Source: Bog-473 sp963840245 (lineage in GTDB: Bacteria > Actinomycetota > Acidimicrobiia > Acidimicrobiales > RAAP-2). Taken from it: a DNA stretch of 64,000 bases. Shown piece by piece: positions 8,504 to 15,893 of this stretch. The notes beneath the pieces are model-generated. The model did no database searches and was not told the DNA's origin. It saw only the letters and a program-made list of their open reading frames with translations. The first letter of the stretch is position 1, and each line of letters opens with the position of its first letter. The stretch lies in contig CAWIYI010000020.1 in NCBI GenBank assembly GCA_963840245.1, forward strand, positions 1-64,000, in the 5' to 3' direction. The translations under genes and the position numbers were made by a program.

Positions 8504-9183
8504 CGGTTCGCCTCCTCCCGCAGCTGCTTGCGCAGGGTGTCGATGGCCCCGACCACGCGCCGGGTCACGGCGTCGGGCGAGCCGGTGCCGTTGATCTCGG
8601 CCAGGAGGTTGCGCTCCTTGTACCAGTCGAGCAGGGGGGCCGTCTCCTCCTCGTAGAGGTTGAGCCGGCGCTCGATCGCCTCCTCGGTGTCGTCCTCCCG
8701 CTGGACCACCTCGCCGCCGCAGACGTCGCACGTCCAATTGACCAGCGGCGGGGCGGCCGTCGAGTAGTTGGCGCCGCAGTCCACGCAGACCCGGCGCGAG
8801 GCCAGGCGCTTCATGACCAGGGTGGTCGGGACCTGGAGGTCGATCACCAGGTCGAGGCCGAAGGGCTGGACGATCTTCTCGAGCGACTCGGCCTGGACCG
8901 TGGTGCGCGGGCAACCGTCGAGCACGAAGCCCCGCCCGGTGGTGTCACGCTCGGAGAGGCGGCCGCTCACCATCTCCATGACCATCTCGTCGGAAATGAG
9001 CTCACCCTGGTCCATGAGCGAGTGCGCGCGCTGTCCCAGGGGCGAGCGCGACTTGACCTCGCTGCGCAACATGTCCCCGGTGGAGACATGCGGCACCACG
9101 TAGTGATGGGAGAGACGCACACACTGCGTCCCCTTCCCGGCCCCCTGCTTGCCGAGGACCACGAGCCTGACCCCGGGAATCAC
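8500..9183 (-). CDS. adk: Adenylate kinase with zinc-finger LID
   Basis: Catalyses ATP + AMP = 2 ADP. The protein has 227 residues with a GTG start. The P-loop GKQGAGKGT spans 11-19, the AMP-binding region VSTGDMLR 33-40 and GFVLDGCPRT 85-94. It is the long form with a LID zinc finger of four cysteines (Cys133, Cys136, Cys152, Cys155). It lies 6 bp after secY, the standard secY-adk-map order. Confidence 0.97.
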   Translation of the reverse strand: MIPGVRLVVLGKQGAGKGTQCVRLSHHYVVPHVSTGDMLRSEVKSRSPLGQRAHSLMDQGELISDEMVMEMVSGRLSERDTTGRGFVLDGCPRTTVQAESLEKIVQPFGLDLVIDLQVPTTLVMKRLASRRVCVDCGANYSTAAPPLVNWTCDVCGGEVVQREDDTEEAIERRLNLYEEETAPLLDWYKERNLLAEINGTGSPDAVTRRVVGAIDTLRKQLREEANR

Positions 9184-9189
9184 CGGCGC

Positions 9190-10476
9190 CTACTTGAGGA
9201 AGCCCTCGTAGTTGCGCATCATCAACTGGCTGTCGATCTGGCGCATGGTCTCGAGGGCGACGCCCACCGAGATCAGCAGGGTGGTCCCGTAGAAGGGGAA
9301 GCGGTTCAGGTGCCAGAGCGCCATGAGCAGTGAGGGCACGACGGCCACGGACCCGAGGAACAGTGCGCCCACGACCGTGATGCGGCTGAGGATGTGCGCG
9401 AAGTACCGCTCGGTGGGCGGGCCGGGCCGGATGCCCGGCACGAACCCGCCCTGTTTGCGGATCAGGTCGGCCTGCTGGTGCGGGTCGAAGGCGACGTAGA
9501 CGTAGAAGAAGGTGAACATCACGATCAGCACGAAGTAGGCCAGGATGTAGAAGAAGCTCGTCGGGGTCAGGCTGTTTCGTACGAAGTTCTGGAACCAGTT
9601 CCACGGGACGACGTTCGAGAGCAGGACCGGGATGTAGAGCACCGAGCTGGCGAAGATGATCGGGATCACGCCCGACTGGTTGACCTTGAGGGGGATGTAG
9701 GTGGAGCTGCCGCCGTACATTCGGCGGCCGACCACCCGCCGGGCGAACGTCACGGGAATCCGCCTCTGGCCCTGGTCCATGAAGACGATGAAGACGAGCA
9801 GGGCCAGCGAGACGAGGATGATGATCGTGAATTTCGCGCTGCCCCCCTCGTCGTAGATCGCCTTGAACCCCGTGGGGATGGCGGCCACCACGTTGGCGAA
9901 GATCAGGATCGACATGCCCTGGCCGATGCCGCGCTGGGTGATGAGCTCGGCCAGCCACATGACGAAGGCCGTGCCGGCGGTCAGGATCAGCACCATGAAG
10001 AGGGCCAGCGGCCAGTTGAAGCTGGGGATGAGGTCGACGCTGGTGCCGAGCAGGGCCGAGTCGTGGCCGTGGAAGGCGTAGACGAGGCCGGAGGACTGCA
10101 TGACGGCCAGGGCCACCGTGAGGTAGCGGGTGGTCTGGGTGATCTTCTTCTGGCCGACCGCGCCCTGGTCGCGCCACTCCTCGAGCTTGGGGATGACGGT
10201 GGAGAGCAGCTGAATGATGATGGAGCTCGTGATGTAGGGCATGACGCCCAGGCCGAAGACGGCCAGGCGCACCAGGGCGCCCCCGCTGAAGAGGTTGAGG
10301 AAGCCGAGCACGCCCGACGCGGAGGCCCCACTCTCGAGGCTCTGCAGGCGCGACCAGTTGACACCGGGTACGGGGACGTTGGCCCCGATCTGGTACAGGG
10401 CGATGATGGCCAGCGTGAAGACGACCTTGTTCCGAAGGTCGGGGACCCTGAAGATGTTGGCGAGACGGGAGAGCAT
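9190..10476 (-). CDS. secY: Protein translocase subunit SecY
   Basis: Central channel of the Sec translocon in the cytoplasmic membrane. The protein has 428 residues with about ten hydrophobic segments. N-terminal family features include IFRVPDLRNKVVFTLAIIAL and the plug-region FLNLFSGGAL. Later come the ITQRGIGQGMSILIFANV motif and the cytosolic loop GGFVPGIRPGPPTERYF that contacts SecA and the ribosome. It ends MMRNYEGFLK. Its partner secE is at 52.9 kb in this window. Confidence 0.97.
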   Translation of the reverse strand: MLSRLANIFRVPDLRNKVVFTLAIIALYQIGANVPVPGVNWSRLQSLESGASASGVLGFLNLFSGGALVRLAVFGLGVMPYITSSIIIQLLSTVIPKLEEWRDQGAVGQKKITQTTRYLTVALAVMQSSGLVYAFHGHDSALLGTSVDLIPSFNWPLALFMVLILTAGTAFVMWLAELITQRGIGQGMSILIFANVVAAIPTGFKAIYDEGGSAKFTIIILVSLALLVFIVFMDQGQRRIPVTFARRVVGRRMYGGSSTYIPLKVNQSGVIPIIFASSVLYIPVLLSNVVPWNWFQNFVRNSLTPTSFFYILAYFVLIVMFTFFYVYVAFDPHQQADLIRKQGGFVPGIRPGPPTERYFAHILSRITVVGALFLGSVAVVPSLLMALWHLNRFPFYGTTLLISVGVALETMRQIDSQLMMRNYEGFLK

Positions 10477-10513
10477 GGCTCCTCTTCTCAGTGCAGTCCC
10501 GGTGCAGTGGCCA

Positions 10514-11002
10514 CTAGCGGTTCATCAGGGCATTGCCCGAGGCGGGCGGGCGCCCGTGCGCGAACGGCAGTGCCACACGCTCGACGCTACCCCCGGCGGC
10601 GGTGATCGCCGCTTCGGCCGACTTGGAGAAGGCATGGGCCGAGATCCGGACCGGGCGGCGCAGCGTCCCCTGGCCCAGGATCTTCACCAGGGCTTTCGGG
10701 CGCACCAGGCCGGCCTCGACCAGCGTCTCGATCGTGATCTCGTCGGCGCCCAGGGCGTCGAGCGCGGCCAGGTTGACCGGGGAGTACTCGACCCGGAAGG
10801 GGTTCTTGAACCCCTTCAGCTTGGGAATGCGCTGCATGAGGGGGAGCTGGCCTCCCTCGAAGCCGACCGGCACGGTGCTGCGGGCCTTCTGACCCTTGCT
10901 CCCGCGGCCGGCCGTCTTGTGGCCCTTGCCCCCGGTGCCGCGGCCGACACGGCGCTTCGCCGTGGTCGCGCCCTTGGGCGGCGCCAGATCGTGGAGCTTC
11001 AC
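10514..11002 (-). CDS. rplO: 50S ribosomal protein L15
   Basis: Late-assembly large-subunit protein. The protein has 162 residues with a GTG start that overlaps the rpmD stop by 4 bp. N-terminal MKLHDLAPPKGATTAKRRVGRGTGGKGHKTAGRG is the glycine/lysine-rich family start. The C-terminal AHAFSKSAEAAITAAGG motif is conserved. Confidence 0.97.
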   Translation of the reverse strand: MKLHDLAPPKGATTAKRRVGRGTGGKGHKTAGRGSKGQKARSTVPVGFEGGQLPLMQRIPKLKGFKNPFRVEYSPVNLAALDALGADEITIETLVEAGLVRPKALVKILGQGTLRRPVRISAHAFSKSAEAAITAAGGSVERVALPFAHGRPPASGNALMNR

Positions 11003-11214
11003 TTCGACACCTCCTCGATGCGGACCATGTGCGGCACGCGGGCCAGCATGCCCCTGATCTCGGGGCGGTCGGGCAGCTCGTTCGACTGGCCGATGCCGCG
11101 CAGGCCCAGGGCACGCAGCGTGCCACGGTGCTTCGGCTTGGTGCCGATGGCCGAGCGCGTCTGCGTGACGAGCAGGCGGGGCTCACCCGCCTCTTTCTTG
11201 GTCGTGGCGGCCAT
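10999..11214 (-). CDS. rpmD: 50S ribosomal protein L30
   Basis: A 71-residue protein starting MAATTKKEAGEPRLLVTQTR at 11214. The signature SAIGTKPKHRGTLRALGL is present and the C-terminus MVRIEEVSK completes the small alpha/beta fold. It starts 2 bp after rpsE and overlaps rplO by 4 bp. Confidence 0.96.
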   Translation of the reverse strand: MAATTKKEAGEPRLLVTQTRSAIGTKPKHRGTLRALGLRGIGQSNELPDRPEIRGMLARVPHMVRIEEVSK

Positions 11215-11216
11215 GG

Positions 11217-11768
11217 TCAGCGCGTCTCCGCCGCGAACAGGTCCGTCTCGCGCTTGCGCTCGCGGTAGGCCCGCAGGACCCCGCCGGGGGTCACCTCGTC
11301 GGCCGCCTTGCCGCGCAGAGCGGCGACGTCGTCGGGGCGCCGCAGTTGCTTGAGCCCCGCGATGGTGGCGTGGGCGACGTTGATCCCGTTCGACGAGCCC
11401 AGCGACTTCGCCAGGATGTCCCGGATGCCCGCCATCTCGAGGATGTGGCGCGCCGCGCCGCCGGCGATCACGCCGGTCCCGGGCGCCGCCGGCTTGAGCA
11501 GCACACGGCCGGCACCGCTCTCGCCGATGACCGGGTGGACGATGGTGCTCCCGGCCAGGGGCACCTCGAACAGGTTCTTGCGCGCCTCTTCGATCCCCTT
11601 CTGCACCGCCAGCCCGGCCTCCTTCGCCTTGCCGTAGCCGAGGCCGACCTTGCCGTTGCCGTCGCCCACCACCATCAGCGCGGCAAAGGAGAACCGCCGG
11701 CCGCCCTTGACCACCTTGGCCACGCGGTTCACCTTGATGGTGCGTTCTTCGTACTGTGTGTCGACCAT
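11217..11768 (-). CDS. rpsE: 30S ribosomal protein S5
   Basis: Decoding-fidelity protein. The protein has 183 residues. The double-stranded RNA-binding-like S5 domain has VNRVAKVVKGGRRFSFAALM, then GNGKVGLGYGKAKE and VLLKPAAPGTGVIAGG. It lies 2 bp downstream of rplR. Confidence 0.97.
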   Translation of the reverse strand: MVDTQYEERTIKVNRVAKVVKGGRRFSFAALMVVGDGNGKVGLGYGKAKEAGLAVQKGIEEARKNLFEVPLAGSTIVHPVIGESGAGRVLLKPAAPGTGVIAGGAARHILEMAGIRDILAKSLGSSNGINVAHATIAGLKQLRRPDDVAALRGKAADEVTPGGVLRAYRERKRETDLFAAETR

Positions 11769-11770
11769 GA

Positions 11771-12145
11771 TCAGAACTCCAGTCCCTCGGCCCGTGCCGC
11801 GTCTGCCAGGACGGCAACACGCCCGTGGTACACGAAGCCCCCACGGTCAAAGACAACCTTGGTGATCCCGGCCGCTTTCGCCCTCGTGCCGAGGAGGCGT
11901 CCGACCGATTCTGCGCCCGTCACGTTACCGCCACCGCTCTTGCCCAAGGACGCGCGCAGGTCGGACTCCACCGACGAGGCCGCGACCAGGGTGCGCCCGG
12001 CGGCGTCGTCGATGAGCTGCGCCGAAATGTGCCGGTTGGACCGGTGGACGGCCAGGCGGGGGCACTCGGCCGTGCCGCTGACCTTGCTGCGCACCCGGTC
12101 GTGACGCCGGAGGCGCAGGCGAGTGCGGTCGCTCGTGCGGGCCAT
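11771..12145 (-). CDS. rplR: 50S ribosomal protein L18
   Basis: Binds 5S rRNA. The protein has 124 residues. The arginine-rich N-terminus TRLRLRRHDRVRSKVSGTAE and the pattern PRLAVHRSNRHISAQLIDD are family signatures, as is the C-terminal VVFDRGGFVYHGRVAVLADAARAEGLEF. Its start shares one base with the rplF stop. Confidence 0.97.
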   Translation of the reverse strand: MARTSDRTRLRLRRHDRVRSKVSGTAECPRLAVHRSNRHISAQLIDDAAGRTLVAASSVESDLRASLGKSGGGNVTGAESVGRLLGTRAKAAGITKVVFDRGGFVYHGRVAVLADAARAEGLEF

Positions 12146-12684
12146 TACTTGGCTGCCTTTCCTGCTTTGCGCACCACGCGTTCGCCGGCGTAGCGCACGC
12201 CCTTGCCCTTGTAGGGCTCCGGCTTGCGCAGCTTGCGGATGTCGGCGGCCACCTGGCCCACCCTCTCCTTGTCGATCCCCTTGACGATGATCCGCGTCGG
12301 GACCGGGACCTCGAAGGTGATGCCATCGGGGGCGTCGACGCTGATCGGGTGGGAATAGCCGAGCGCCAGCTCCAGGGCGTCGGGTCCCTTGGCCGTGGCG
12401 CGGTAGCCCACGCCGACGATCTCGAGCTCCTTGGAGAAGCCCTCGGTCACGCCCGAGACCATGTTGGCCACGAGCGAGCGCGAGAGGCCGTGCAGGGCAC
12501 GGTGCTGGCGCTCGTCGTCGGGCCGGCTGACGACGAGCGTGTCGCCCTCTTGCGCGACGGTGATGCCCTCGGGCAGCCGGCGCTCGAGGGAGCCCTGGGG
12601 GCCCTTGACGCTCACCGTTGACCCACTGAGGGTCACGGTGACGTTGGACGGGACCGCGATGGGAGAGCGTCCGACGCGCGACAT
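12145..12684 (-). CDS. rplF: 50S ribosomal protein L6
   Basis: Two-domain protein near the factor-binding site. The protein has 179 residues, MSRVGRSPIAVPSNVTVTLS onward, with the C-terminal GVDKER-like segment KGIDKERVGQVAADIRKLR and the ending EPYKGKGVRYAGERVVRKAGKAAK. The order rpsH-rplF-rplR is canonical. Confidence 0.97.
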   Translation of the reverse strand: MSRVGRSPIAVPSNVTVTLSGSTVSVKGPQGSLERRLPEGITVAQEGDTLVVSRPDDERQHRALHGLSRSLVANMVSGVTEGFSKELEIVGVGYRATAKGPDALELALGYSHPISVDAPDGITFEVPVPTRIIVKGIDKERVGQVAADIRKLRKPEPYKGKGVRYAGERVVRKAGKAAK

Positions 12685-12711
12685 CAGACCTCCCCTCGGG
12701 CCGACACGGCG

Positions 12712-13116
12712 TTACCAGACATGGCAGAGCACCTCTCCGCCCAGGTGCTTGCGACGCGCTTCGGCGTCGGTCAGCAGTCCCTGGCTGGTGGAGACGACCG
12801 CCACGCCCATGCCGCCGAGCACGCGCGGCATGCCGTCGGCCCGGGCGTAGATGCGCAGGCCCGGCTTGGAGACGCGCTTGATCCCCGCGATGGTCCGGAT
12901 GCGGTCGCCCGAGTACTTCAGCGTGATCTCCAGGGTGGTCCCGGGCTTGCCGGTGTTGGGCTCAACCGTGTAACCCGCGATGAAGCCTTCACGCTCGAGG
13001 ACGGAGGCCAGCGACTCCTTCAGCTTGGAGCCGGGCATGCGCACCGTGTCGAACATGGCGGAGTTGGCGTTGCGGATCCGCGTCAGCATGTCCGCGATGG
13101 GGTCGGTCATCGTCAT
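12712..13116 (-). CDS. rpsH: 30S ribosomal protein S8
   Basis: Binds 16S rRNA helix 21; in other bacteria it represses the spc operon. The protein has 134 residues from ATG 13116 (MTMTDPIADMLTRIRNANSA); a second ATG two codons on (13110) is equally usable. The C-terminus VVSTSQGLLTDAEARRKHLGGEVLCHVW is complete. Confidence 0.97.
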   Translation of the reverse strand: MTMTDPIADMLTRIRNANSAMFDTVRMPGSKLKESLASVLEREGFIAGYTVEPNTGKPGTTLEITLKYSGDRIRTIAGIKRVSKPGLRIYARADGMPRVLGGMGVAVVSTSQGLLTDAEARRKHLGGEVLCHVW

Positions 13117-13122
13117 GGCGGC

Positions 13123-13308
13123 CTACCAGCTTGCCTTCGTGACGCCAGGCACCTCACCGGCGTGCACCATGACGCGCAGGCAGATGCGGCAGAGCCCGAA
13201 CTTGCGGTACACGGCCTTCGGCCTCCCGCACCTCTGGCACCGGGTGTATCCCCGCACCTTGAACTTGGGAGTGCGCTGCTGCTTCTCGATCAAAGCCTTC
13301 TTCGCCAT
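13123..13308 (-). CDS. rpsN: 30S ribosomal protein S14, zinc-binding type Z
   Basis: A 61-residue protein, MAKKALIEKQQRTPKFKVRG onward. Cys24, Cys27, Cys40 and Cys43 form the zinc finger, so this is the short C+ paralogue rather than the longer zinc-free S14. It ends VPGVTKASW as in the family. It lies 6 bp before rpsH and 4 bp after rplE. Confidence 0.97.
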   Translation of the reverse strand: MAKKALIEKQQRTPKFKVRGYTRCQRCGRPKAVYRKFGLCRICLRVMVHAGEVPGVTKASW

Positions 13309-13312
13309 GGTG

Positions 13313-13885
13313 CTACCGGGTCTCCTGTCGGAACGGAAAGCCGAACGCTGCCAGGAACGCCCGTCCTTCCTCGTTGGTGCGTGCGGTCGTGACGATGGTG
13401 ATGTCCATGCCGCGGGTCGTGTCGATCTTGTCGTAGTCGATCTCGGGGAAGATCAGCTGCTCGGTCACCCCGAACGTGTAGTTGCCGTGGCCGTCGAACG
13501 ACCGGGGTGAGAGCCCGCGGAAGTCGCGGATGCGGGGGATGGCCAGGCTGAGCAGGCGGTCGAAGAACTCCCAGGCCCGGTCGCCCCGCAGGGTCGCCTT
13601 GACCCCGATGGCCTGGCCCTCACGCAGCTTGAAGCCGGCGATGGACTGCTTGGCCCGGGTGACGATCGGCTTCTGGCCCGTGATGGTCTCGAGGTCGCGT
13701 TGCGCCCCCTCAATGAGCGAGGCCTGCTGGGTGGCGCGGCCGACGCCCATGTTGAGCACGATCTTCTCCAGCCGCGGGACCTCCATGACGTTGCCCAGGG
13801 CCAACCCCTCTTTCAGGCTGTCCCGGATCTCGGTCAGGTACCGCTCCTTCAGCCGGGGACGCGCCGGCGCGCTGGTCGTACTCAC
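13313..13885 (-). CDS. rplE: 50S ribosomal protein L5
   Basis: Binds 5S rRNA and contacts the P-site tRNA. From the GTG at 13885 the product has 190 residues: VSTTSAPARPRLKERYLTEI onward. It contains VPRLEKIVLNMGVGRA, TGQKPIVTRAKQSIAGFKLREG, GLSPRSFDGHGNYTFG and the C-terminal DITIVTTARTNEEGRAFL. The start codon overlaps the intended rplX stop (TGTGA). Because rplX carries a one-base insertion, the reading frame as written runs from rplX straight into rplE without a stop. Confidence 0.95.
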   Translation of the reverse strand: MSTTSAPARPRLKERYLTEIRDSLKEGLALGNVMEVPRLEKIVLNMGVGRATQQASLIEGAQRDLETITGQKPIVTRAKQSIAGFKLREGQAIGVKATLRGDRAWEFFDRLLSLAIPRIRDFRGLSPRSFDGHGNYTFGVTEQLIFPEIDYDKIDTTRGMDITIVTTARTNEEGRAFLAAFGFPFRQETR

Positions 13886-14191
13886 AGCACCGACCCGCAC
13901 TTCTTGCAGTAGCGGACCTTCTCGCCGTCTGTCCTCGAACCGGTAGCCGGCGCGGGTGGGCTTGTCGCAGCTCTTGCAGATCAACGCGACGGTCGAGACG
14001 TGCACGGGCATGAACTTGTCGATGACGCCACCCTGCTGGGTGGCGCGCGTCGGCTTGGCGTGACGCTTGGCCACGTTGACGCCTTCGAGGATCACGCGCT
14101 CGCGGCCGGGTATGGCCCGCACCACCTCGGCCTTCCTGCCCTTGTCCTTGCCGGACAGGACGATCACCTGATCTCCCTTGTGGATCCGCAT
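13882..14191 (-). CDS. rplX: 50S ribosomal protein L24 with C-terminal zinc ribbon, one-base frameshift
   Basis: Assembly initiator that sits at the tunnel exit. Starts MRIHKGDQVIVLSGKDKGRK at 14191, with the KOW motif intact and MPVHVSTVALICKSCDKPTR up to residue 80. Near 13930 one extra base (a T in GTCTGTC on the + strand) shifts the frame. Removing it gives EDDGEKVRYCKKCGSVL and a TGA at 13882-13884 that overlaps rplE. The corrected protein has 102 residues and a Cys72/Cys75/Cys95/Cys98 zinc ribbon. As sequenced, the second CxxC pair is lost and L24 fuses to L5. A sequencing error is the likeliest cause. Confidence 0.88.
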
Positions 14192-14192
14192 G

Positions 14193-14560
14193 TCAGAGCA
14201 CCTCCGGGGCGAGCGACACGATCCGCATGAAGCGCTTGTCGCGCAGCTCGCGGCCGACGGGCCCGAAGATGCGGGTCCCGCGCGGCTGTTGCTGGTCGTT
14301 GATGAGAACGGCGGCGTTCTCGTCGAAGCGGATGTAGCTGCCGTCGGGACGCCGCTTCTCCTTCTTCGTCCGCACGACGACGCACCTGACGACGTCGCCC
14401 TTCTTGACGGCGGCACCGGGGATGGCGTCCTTGACCGTGGCCACGAACACGTCACCGATGCTGGCGTAGCGCCGGCGCGACCCTCCGAGCACGCGGATGC
14501 AGAGCACCTCGCGCGCCCGGAGTTGTCGGCCACCCGGAGCCGCGACTCCTGCTGGATCAT
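14193..14560 (-). CDS. rplN: 50S ribosomal protein L14, one-base frameshift
   Basis: Intersubunit-face protein. It begins MIQQESRLRVADNSG at 14560 and continues in the next frame as EVLCIRVLGGSRRRYASIGD through to SLAPEVL. The break is a G run on the coding strand (CCC at 14516-14518 on the + strand) that is one base short of the TCCGGGGCGCGCGAG expected from the family. Adding one base gives exactly 122 residues, the universal L14 length. It overlaps the rpsQ stop by 4 bp and ends just before rplX. The error is in a homopolymer. Confidence 0.9.
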
Positions 14561-15054
14561 CGGGCCCGCTCCAGCACTTCGGTCAGGCGCCAGCGCTTGA
14601 GCTTGGAGAGCGGTCGGGTCTCCTGCACCCGGACCCGGTCCCCCACCTTGGCGCTGTCCTCGGCGTCGTGCACGTAGAGCTTCTTCGTGCGCTGCACCGT
14701 CTTGCCGTACTTGGGGTGGCGGACCCGCTCGACCACGGCCACCACCACGGTGGCCGTCATGGCGTCGGACACCACGATGCCTTCGCGCACCTTGCGGCGG
14801 TTCTGGCGCGGGCCGTCCTCCTCGGGCTCACTCGCTGCGGGAGTAACCGGCAGCTCCCGGGCGGCTTCGGCCTCGACCGCGTCGAGAGCCTTCGCTGCGT
14901 CCTCGGCAGCGGCCACGGCCTCTTCGGAGGAGGAGGTCGCCGGCAGCTCTGCCTCGGCCTCGGCTTCGACCGCCTCGAGCGCCTTCAGGGCGTCCTCGGC
15001 AGCGGCCTTGGCCTGTGCGCTGTCCTGCTCGTTCTCTGGGCTCTCGTCGGCCAT
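14557..15054 (-). CDS. rpsQ: 30S ribosomal protein S17 with a duplicated acidic N-terminal extension
   Basis: Primary 16S rRNA-binding protein. The S17 OB-fold starts near residue 83 (RQNRRKVREGIVVSDAMTAT) and includes RVRHPKYGKTVQRTKKLYVH and the end LTEVLERAR. The 165 residues are about twice the family norm because of an 82-residue acidic leader. That leader holds two 24-residue imperfect repeats, at 17-40 (AAAEDALKALEAVEAEAEAE...) and 48-71 (AAAEDAAKALDAVEAEAARE...). The ATG at 15054 abuts the rpmC stop. Truncating to the core would leave no start with a ribosome site, so the extension is probably translated. Confidence 0.93.
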   Translation of the reverse strand: MADESPENEQDSAQAKAAAEDALKALEAVEAEAEAELPATSSSEEAVAAAEDAAKALDAVEAEAARELPVTPAASEPEEDGPRQNRRKVREGIVVSDAMTATVVVAVVERVRHPKYGKTVQRTKKLYVHDAEDSAKVGDRVRVQETRPLSKLKRWRLTEVLERAR

Positions 15055-15455
15055 CAGGCCTCATCCTCTTCGTCGTCTTCGTCGTCGACTTCGTAGTCGT
15101 CCGGTTGATCGTGGTCGTGCACTTCGTCCGCCGCCGTGTCGGCCTCGGCGGCGGCTGTCCGCGCGGCCGCCTTCTCCTCGCGCTCGGCGTCCTCTGCCGC
15201 GAGCTTGGCCCGGGCCGCCTCGTGCTCGGCCGCCGTCGGCGCCACGTAGCCGCCCTCGGCCTCGAGGATCTCGCGTCCCCGCAGCACGGTCAGCATGCGC
15301 GCCACCTCACGGCGGACCTGGCCGATGCGCGCCGGGTTGTCCAGCTGGCCGGTGGCCAGCTGGAAGCGCAGGTTGAACAGCTCGCGCCGCGACTCGCCGA
15401 GGCGGGCCGACAGCTCGTCGCCGTCCAGCATGGAGAGGTCGTGGGCGGTCGGCAT
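15054..15455 (-). CDS. rpmC: 50S ribosomal protein L29 with a long acidic C-terminal extension
   Basis: L29 borders the nascent-chain exit. The normal domain occupies about residues 1-66 (LSMLDGDELSARLGESRREL, then FNLRFQLATGQLDNPARIGQ and VRREVARMLTVLR). The remaining 67 residues form an Ala/Glu-rich helix-like stretch and a very acidic end DYEVDDEDDEEDEA. Total length is 133, against about 65-80 in most bacteria. Overlaps of 1 bp with both rplP and rpsQ show tight coupling and make the long form credible. Confidence 0.94.
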   Translation of the reverse strand: MPTAHDLSMLDGDELSARLGESRRELFNLRFQLATGQLDNPARIGQVRREVARMLTVLRGREILEAEGGYVAPTAAEHEAARAKLAAEDAEREEKAAARTAAAEADTAADEVHDHDQPDDYEVDDEDDEEDEA

Positions 15456-15892
15456 CAGATGGCGACCTCAGCGTGGCCGTGGGTGCCGGGGCGAACGACG
15501 AACCGGGCCTTGAACGGCAGCTTCTGGATGGCCCGCTCCATGGCGGCGCGCGCCAGCGCCTCGTCGACGCCGGCCAGCTCGAAGAGCACCCGGCCCGGGT
15601 GCACGACGGCGACCCACAGCTCGGGGTTGCCCTTGCCCGAGCCCATGCGAGTCTCGGCCGGCTTCTGGGTGACGGGCTTGTCCGGGAAGACCCGGATCCA
15701 GACCTTGCCCCCACGCCTCACGTGGCGGGTCATGGCGATACGGGCGGCCTCGATCTGGCGCGCCGTGAGCCAGCCCGGCTCCATCGCCTGGATCCCGAAG
15801 TCGCCGAACGCCACGGAGGTGCCGCCCCTGGCCTGACCCGAGAGCCGGCCCCGCTGCGTCTTGCGGTGCTTGACCTTCTTGGGCATCAACAT
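15455..15892 (-). CDS. rplP: 50S ribosomal protein L16
   Basis: Contacts the A-site tRNA elbow. The protein has 145 residues, MLMPKKVKHRKTQRGRLSGQ onward, including GDFGIQAMEPGWLTARQIEA, RMGSGKGNPELWVAVVHPGR and the complete C-terminus PFKARFVVRPG. The internal ATG two codons on is an alternative start. Normal length, no extension. Confidence 0.97.
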   Translation of the reverse strand: MLMPKKVKHRKTQRGRLSGQARGGTSVAFGDFGIQAMEPGWLTARQIEAARIAMTRHVRRGGKVWIRVFPDKPVTQKPAETRMGSGKGNPELWVAVVHPGRVLFELAGVDEALARAAMERAIQKLPFKARFVVRPGTHGHAEVAI

Positions 15893-15893
15893 G

